Source of the DNA: Kiloniellales bacterium
GTDB taxonomy: Bacteria > Pseudomonadota > Alphaproteobacteria > Kiloniellales > JAKSBE01
Length of the DNA stretch: 9,474 bases
Reading direction: 5' to 3'
Assembly: GCA_030067055.1 (NCBI GenBank)
Contig: JASJAL010000161.1
Coordinates: 1 to 9,474 of the forward strand
In this document: in pieces, positions 5,689-9,474 of the stretch
How the letters are laid out: every line of letters starts with the position of its first letter
How positions within the stretch are numbered: the first letter of the stretch is position 1
Position numbers and translations under genes: made by a program
The notes under the pieces: generated by a model
What the model saw: the letters and a program-made list of their open reading frames with translations, nothing else
What the model was told of the DNA's origin: nothing
Databases searched by the model: none

Positions 5689-7986
5689 ATGGACCCAGAG
5701 CCACTACCGCGCAAACTAGTCGCCATCCTCTATGCAGATGTTGCCGAGTATTCGCGCCTCACGGGCGAGGATGAGGATGCGACGCACCGGCGGCTTGCCC
5801 AGTATCTTGACCTCCTGACCGCCACCGTCGACAGCTATGGCGGCGAAGTCATGAACTTCGCCGGCGATGCCGCGCTCGCAAAGTTCGAGGCCATCGTCGA
5901 TGCGCTCTCCTGTGCGGCGCGCATTCAGAGCGAGATCAAGATCCGCAACGACGAGCTTGCGGAGGACAAGAAGGTTCAATTTCGCATCGGCGTGAACCTG
6001 GCCGATGTGATCGAGGACAGACGCGACATCTACGGCGACGGCGTCAACGTGGCGGCCCGGTTGGAAAGCTTGGCGGCACCCGGCGGTATCTGCGTTTCCG
6101 AATCCGTGCACTCGGCGATTGGAAGCAAGCTGCCCTTCGACTACGAGTTTCTGGGTGAGCGAGAGGTCAAGAATATTGTCTCGGCGGTCAAGGTCTATCA
6201 GATCCACCTGAAGCCAGGTGCCGAGCTGCCGGAACCCACCGGCGTTTCGAAGCGAAAACGACAGATCAGGCGCCAGGTAGCGGTCGCGGCGGGGGTCGCG
6301 CTCATGCTCTCGGCGGGCGGTCTGGTCGCTTGGTTCGAGCCCTGGGAGACCGCAGAGCGCGCCAGCCCGCTGGATCGGACGGCATTCGAGGTGCCGGACA
6401 AGCCGTCGATTGCGGTCCTGCCCTTCGAAAACATGAGCGACGACCCGAAGCAGGAATACTTCGCGGACGGTGTGACCGAGGACCTGACCACCGACCTGTC
6501 GAAGCTCTCCGGGCTGTTCGTCGTCGCCCGGGATTCGAGCTTCGCCTACAAGGGAAAGCCGTTGAATGTCCAGGACGTCGCGAGGGAGCTCGGGGTTCGC
6601 TACGTCCTGGAGGGCAGCGTCCGCCGGTCCGACGGCCAGATCCGCATCAACGCGCAGCTCATCGACGGCTTCAGCGGCGGCCACCTGTGGGCGGAGCGCT
6701 ACGACGCCTCGATGACCGATATTTTCGCCTTGCAGGACAAGGTGACGCAAAACGTCGTGACTGCCCTTGCCGTCCGACTGACCGAGCCGGAGCGGGAGCA
6801 CCAAGAGAAGAATGGCGATCCGAAGGCCTACGATGCTTTCCTGCGCGGCCGCGCCTACTACAACCTGAGCACGCCGGAGGACTACGCCAGAGCGCTTCCT
6901 TATTTCGAGAAAGCCATCCAGCTGGACCCCGGCTATCCCCGCGCCCACGCCTGGCTCGCGGCCATGTACTGGAACCTGTGGAACGAGGACTGGCAGGCCA
7001 CCCTCGAAATGACGGCCGACCAGGCGATCAAGAAACTCGAGCTCCACTTGGAAGCGGCCATGGCCGATCCGACGCCCATGGCACACTATGTCGCCGCTGC
7101 CTTCTATGCCGCCCAGGGGCGCTACGACGAGGCAATCGCCCAATCCAATCGCGCGATCCTGATGGATCCCAATTCGGCCATTGGATACAAGGGACTGGGC
7201 AGAATTCTGAACAAGGCCGGACGCCCGGAGGAAGGCCTCGAGGTCATCAAGAAGGCGACTCGGCTCGATCCTCGGGGCGACGACGGTGGCGACGACACTT
7301 ACCGCATCGGCGAAGCCCTGTTTCTGCTCGGGCGATACGAGGAAGCGGCGACGATGTTCCGGAGGTACATCGACCGCTCGGGCGATGAAGAGTGGGGCTC
7401 CTTGCTCCTAGCCGCGAACTACGCGCAGTTGGGACGTACGAAGGACGCCGAGGCGGCAATCGCCAGGTTCGATGAGATCAGGGCGAAGCGGGGCCTGCGC
7501 CCTTACACGCTCGCCGAGTTCGACGATTGGGCCTTCGCGCCGTCGGTCAGGGAGCGATACCGGGAAAGCCTGCGCAAGGCGGGCATGCAACCGGGCGCCT
7601 CGTCTTCCCCGGTGCTTGCCGGCGTGAACCTTGCCCCCAACGAGGTCGAAGGGGCCATGACCATCGATGCTGCGCGGGCAAAGGCGCTCTTGGATGAGGG
7701 CGTGACCTTCGTCGACGTTCGCGGCAAGGACCCCGCCTGGCATCTGGGCCGGATTCCGGGCGCGGTGCACCTTCACCTCTACCACGACTTCAGCGAAGAA
7801 AAGCTCACCAAGCTGGTGGCCAAGGAAGATCCGCTCGTCATCTACGCGAGCGGGCTCCGCAGTCGTGAATCCGGCGCCGCAAGCGCGCGCGCGGTCTCCT
7901 GGGGTTTCGAGAACGTCTACTTCTTCCGAGAAGGGTTCCCGGGCTGGAGGGGCGCCGGCTATGCCGTCGAAGTCGCCTCCCAGTAG
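5689..7986 (+). CDS. Class III nucleotide cyclase - TM - TolB-like - TPR - rhodanese fusion protein
   Basis: This predicted membrane signalling protein has 765 residues. Residues 8-175 form a class III adenylate/guanylate cyclase domain. It has metal-binding D17 (LYADVAEYS) and D60 (NFAGDAALAKF), a base-contact aspartate D113, and transition-state residues N120 and R124 in DIYGDGVNVAAR. The position that holds the base-recognising lysine in well-studied adenylyl cyclases is N56. Residues 197-216 form one membrane helix, preceded by a basic patch (KRKRQIRRQ). Residues 238-365 form a TolB-like domain (SIAVLPFENMSDDPKQEYFA), expected outside the cytosol. Residues 378-600 carry TPR-type helical repeats (YFEKAIQLDPGYPRAHAWLA; RYDEAIAQSNRAILMDPNS). 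Residues 655-765 form a rhodanese domain (VDVRGKDPAWHLGRIPGAVH) whose active-site loop reads VIYASGLRSR, with A720 where cysteine is expected. ATG 5689 is chosen for AGGGG seven nt upstream; a GTG at 5653 is weaker. Cyclase activity is likely, and the product and stimulus are unknown. Confidence 0.9.
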   Translation: MDPEPLPRKLVAILYADVAEYSRLTGEDEDATHRRLAQYLDLLTATVDSYGGEVMNFAGDAALAKFEAIVDALSCAARIQSEIKIRNDELAEDKKVQFRIGVNLADVIEDRRDIYGDGVNVAARLESLAAPGGICVSESVHSAIGSKLPFDYEFLGEREVKNIVSAVKVYQIHLKPGAELPEPTGVSKRKRQIRRQVAVAAGVALMLSAGGLVAWFEPWETAERASPLDRTAFEVPDKPSIAVLPFENMSDDPKQEYFADGVTEDLTTDLSKLSGLFVVARDSSFAYKGKPLNVQDVARELGVRYVLEGSVRRSDGQIRINAQLIDGFSGGHLWAERYDASMTDIFALQDKVTQNVVTALAVRLTEPEREHQEKNGDPKAYDAFLRGRAYYNLSTPEDYARALPYFEKAIQLDPGYPRAHAWLAAMYWNLWNEDWQATLEMTADQAIKKLELHLEAAMADPTPMAHYVAAAFYAAQGRYDEAIAQSNRAILMDPNSAIGYKGLGRILNKAGRPEEGLEVIKKATRLDPRGDDGGDDTYRIGEALFLLGRYEEAATMFRRYIDRSGDEEWGSLLLAANYAQLGRTKDAEAAIARFDEIRAKRGLRPYTLAEFDDWAFAPSVRERYRESLRKAGMQPGASSSPVLAGVNLAPNEVEGAMTIDAARAKALLDEGVTFVDVRGKDPAWHLGRIPGAVHLHLYHDFSEEKLTKLVAKEDPLVIYASGLRSRESGAASARAVSWGFENVYFFREGFPGWRGAGYAVEVASQ

Positions 7987-8125
7987 CGCCTTGGCGATAT
8001 CCACTGCACGGTCGCGCGTCCAACCCGCTTTCTCGCACGAAGCCGAGACCCGTGGCACCGTCGGCGTCTTGACAACGGATGTCTGCGCGTGACCGAAGGG
8101 GCCACGAAAAGGAGCGCCGAGAAGG

Positions 8126-8131
8126 TATAAT
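8126..8131 (+). promoter_or_regulatory. Consensus -10 box before the oxygenase gene
   Basis: TATAAT lies 24 nt before the ATG at 8156, so a transcript starting near 8138 would have a leader of about 18 nt. No good -35 box stands 16-18 bp upstream. The TTGACA at 8069-8074 is too far away (51 bp) to pair with it. The rest of the 169-nt gap holds no recognisable gene. Confidence 0.4.
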
Positions 8132-8155
8132 CCTGAATAAGAAAAGTGGGGGGGC

Positions 8156-8998
8156 ATGAGTCAGATAGACGAGAGGGACAGGTTCGATAGGGGCGAATTC
8201 GATGCCTGTTATCTGAACAAGAAGCCCTTGATCATTCGGGGGGCGGCGCGGAGCTGGCCTGCCATCCATTGGAGCTTCGAAAGCCTTGGAGAAGTCTGCG
8301 GCAAGCACGTCATCACGATCGAGTCCTACGATGCCGGCGAAGAAACCTACTGGGAACAGATGAACCGGCATAAGCGGACCCTGTATTTCGATGACTACCT
8401 GAACGAGCTGCAACAAAGACCCGATCCGCTCTGGAGCCTTCGCGAGAACTACGAAATCTTCTTCTCCCATCCGGAGCTCAAGCAGGACTTCCGGGTGGAG
8501 GCGCTGTTCCCCGAGATCACCAAGGAATGGTTCTATTACCTCTGGTGCGGGCCCGAGGGCTATGTGACGGGACTGCACGCCGACGATCTGGAGAACAACA
8601 TCCTGGTCCAGATTCGGGGTGAGAAGATCTTCAAGTTCTATCATCCCGACGATACCGAGTTTCTCTATCTCGAATCCGATGCCCTCTGCGACGGCGCCTA
8701 TTACAGCCTCGCGGATCCCTTCAGCCTCGATCTGGAAAAATTCCCGGCGATGAGGAACGCGACCGAGTACACTGCGACCGTCGGCCCGGGCGACATGATC
8801 TACGTCCCGGGATTCTGGTGGCATGCGGTGAAGTCGCTCTCGCCCGTCATCAGCGTGAACGTCTGCTATGGGGACAATCAATCGAAGATCCACGATGAAG
8901 AGAGATGGCTGAAGGCGCAAGGGCGCCACGGCGAAGCCTGCCTCCAATGTGCCCGAGGCCGGTCGGCGCCGCAGCGACCCGACCTCGTAAACACCTGA
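8156..8998 (+). CDS. JmjC/cupin_8-family Fe(II)- and 2-oxoglutarate-dependent oxygenase
   Basis: This is a soluble oxygenase of the cupin-like JmjC hydroxylase group, which use iron, oxygen and 2-oxoglutarate to hydroxylate proteins or small molecules. It has 280 residues. The N-terminal segment YLNKKPLIIRGAARSWPAIH (19-38) is the usual lead-in of cupin_8 proteins. The iron triad is H141 and D143 (TGLHADD) plus H223 (VPGFWWHAV). T138 and K157 (RGEKIFKFYHP) match 2-oxoglutarate contacts in the human asparaginyl hydroxylase FIH. GPGDMIYVPGF (210-220) is the typical strand before the last histidine. All catalytic residues are present, so it should be active. The start at ATG 8156 follows a run of seven G, a poor ribosome site. 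It lies 169 nt after the cyclase gene with its own -10 box. The substrate is unknown, and related genes are often found near peptide or natural-product genes, which are not seen here. Confidence 0.88.
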   Translation: MSQIDERDRFDRGEFDACYLNKKPLIIRGAARSWPAIHWSFESLGEVCGKHVITIESYDAGEETYWEQMNRHKRTLYFDDYLNELQQRPDPLWSLRENYEIFFSHPELKQDFRVEALFPEITKEWFYYLWCGPEGYVTGLHADDLENNILVQIRGEKIFKFYHPDDTEFLYLESDALCDGAYYSLADPFSLDLEKFPAMRNATEYTATVGPGDMIYVPGFWWHAVKSLSPVISVNVCYGDNQSKIHDEERWLKAQGRHGEACLQCARGRSAPQRPDLVNT

Positions 8999-9070
8999 CC
9001 GAAGGAGCCGAAGGGAAATGCTGACAGGTCCTGGGCTCGCATTTCGAGCCGGCCGAAGGCGACGAGCGCA

Positions 9071-9474
9071 ATGACGCCGTTGAAAGAACCCGCGCAGATC
9101 CGACTGCCGCGCCGGCGCTTCGTGGTCTCCACGGCTTGCCTGGCCGGCCTCGGATTGGCCGGATGCCAGGTCAATCTGCCCGGGAGCGGCGAGGCCCCGC
9201 GGCGGATCCGCCTGGCCGCCCTGGAGGACTTCCCCCCCGAGCTCCCGACCGCGGGCTGGGCGTTGCAGGTCAACGAACCCACCGCCACGCTGTCGCTCAA
9301 CACCGCGCGCATCGCGATCGGCACGCGAGACAACATCAGGTACGTCTCGGGCGGCCAGTGGGCGAGCCGCGCGCCCGAGATGGTCATGGAGCTGCTCGCC
9401 AAGTCCTTCAGCAACTCTGACAGACTTTCCAAGGTCGTTGACCGGCGCGGCCGGATCCGACCGGATTTCGTTCT
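9071..9474 (+). CDS. PqiC-like ABC-transport auxiliary lipoprotein, N-terminal part (runs off the right edge)
   Basis: This is an outer-membrane or periplasmic lipoprotein of the ABC_trans_aux/PqiC family, which assists MCE-type lipid transport across the envelope. The 134 codons present run to the window edge. A basic n-region (RLPRRRF, 11-17) is followed by a hydrophobic stretch and the lipobox LAGC, giving acylation at C32. The family core is easy to see: LSLNTARIAIGTRDNIRYVS (75-94), then the GGQWASRAPEMVMELL segment, with a closing pattern RLSKVVDRRGRIRPDFVL. ATG 9071 has GAAGG 11 nt upstream. It also overlaps the TGA of an 18-codon frame (9018-9074) by ATGA. The RRRF could look Tat-like, but a lipobox with a short hydrophobic core fits ordinary Sec export. 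PqiC-type genes normally follow permease, ATPase and MCE-protein genes, none of which lies upstream here. A 6-bp hairpin (9034-9039 with 9045-9050) lies just before the gene. Confidence 0.85.
   Translation, partial: MTPLKEPAQIRLPRRRFVVSTACLAGLGLAGCQVNLPGSGEAPRRIRLAALEDFPPELPTAGWALQVNEPTATLSLNTARIAIGTRDNIRYVSGGQWASRAPEMVMELLAKSFSNSDRLSKVVDRRGRIRPDFV

Noticed and set aside
8069..8131. TTGACA at 8069 paired with TATAAT at 8126 as one promoter
   Set aside because: The spacer is 51 bp, far from the 16-18 bp needed, so only the -10 box was kept.
7408..8157. Long minus-strand frame opposite the cyclase 3' end, with a protein-like stretch over 7987-8090
   Set aside because: Most of it is the complement of the well-supported TPR and rhodanese coding region. 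The remainder matches no family I recognise and has no ribosome site.

Overview
The window is GC-rich DNA with tightly packed genes. It most resembles an alphaproteobacterium, perhaps a free-living or marine Rhodospirillales-type lineage. This is inferred from the gene families (TRAP transport, class III cyclase with TolB-like and TPR modules, JmjC/cupin-like oxygenase, ABC auxiliary lipoprotein), not from any marker gene. No rRNA, tRNA, CRISPR array, insertion sequence or phage gene was seen.

Layout. (1) Positions 1-313, minus strand: the start of a secreted protein of unknown function that runs off the left edge. It has a signal peptide and an 18-bp tandem repeat. (2) Positions 310-645, minus strand: a short frame whose first ~58 codons look like the N-terminus of a GNAT acetyltransferase and whose remainder does not, probably a decayed gene. 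(3) Positions 738-5331, plus strand: a catabolic transport cluster. An operator/promoter region is followed by dctP, a 19-bp hairpin, dctQ, dctM, a GntR/FCD-family regulator and a classical short-chain dehydrogenase (SDR). (4) Positions 5332-5688: a gap holding a GC-rich hairpin and otherwise little. (5) Positions 5689-7986: a 765-residue signalling protein joining a class III nucleotide cyclase domain, one membrane helix, a TolB-like domain, TPR repeats and a C-terminal rhodanese domain that lacks the catalytic cysteine. (6) Positions 8156-8998: a JmjC/cupin_8-type Fe(II)/2-oxoglutarate oxygenase with a consensus -10 box upstream. (7) Positions 9071-9474: the start of a PqiC-like ABC-transport auxiliary lipoprotein that runs off the right edge.

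How they work together. The TRAP cluster reads as one regulated unit. The periplasmic binding protein captures an organic acid, and motifs in it suggest a sugar acid such as a hexuronate. The small and large membrane subunits import it with sodium, the SDR probably oxidises or reduces it or a product, and the FCD regulator probably senses an acid in the same pathway. A perfect 13-bp palindrome fitting the FadR-subfamily consensus lies just downstream of a TTGACA box before dctP, so the regulator probably represses its own operon. The hairpin between dctP and dctQ would help give more binding protein than membrane subunits. The cyclase fusion, the oxygenase and the lipoprotein follow on the same strand, but no functional link between them is shown by the sequence. 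The fusion with its cysteine-less rhodanese domain and the oxygenase of unknown target are the least understood parts.
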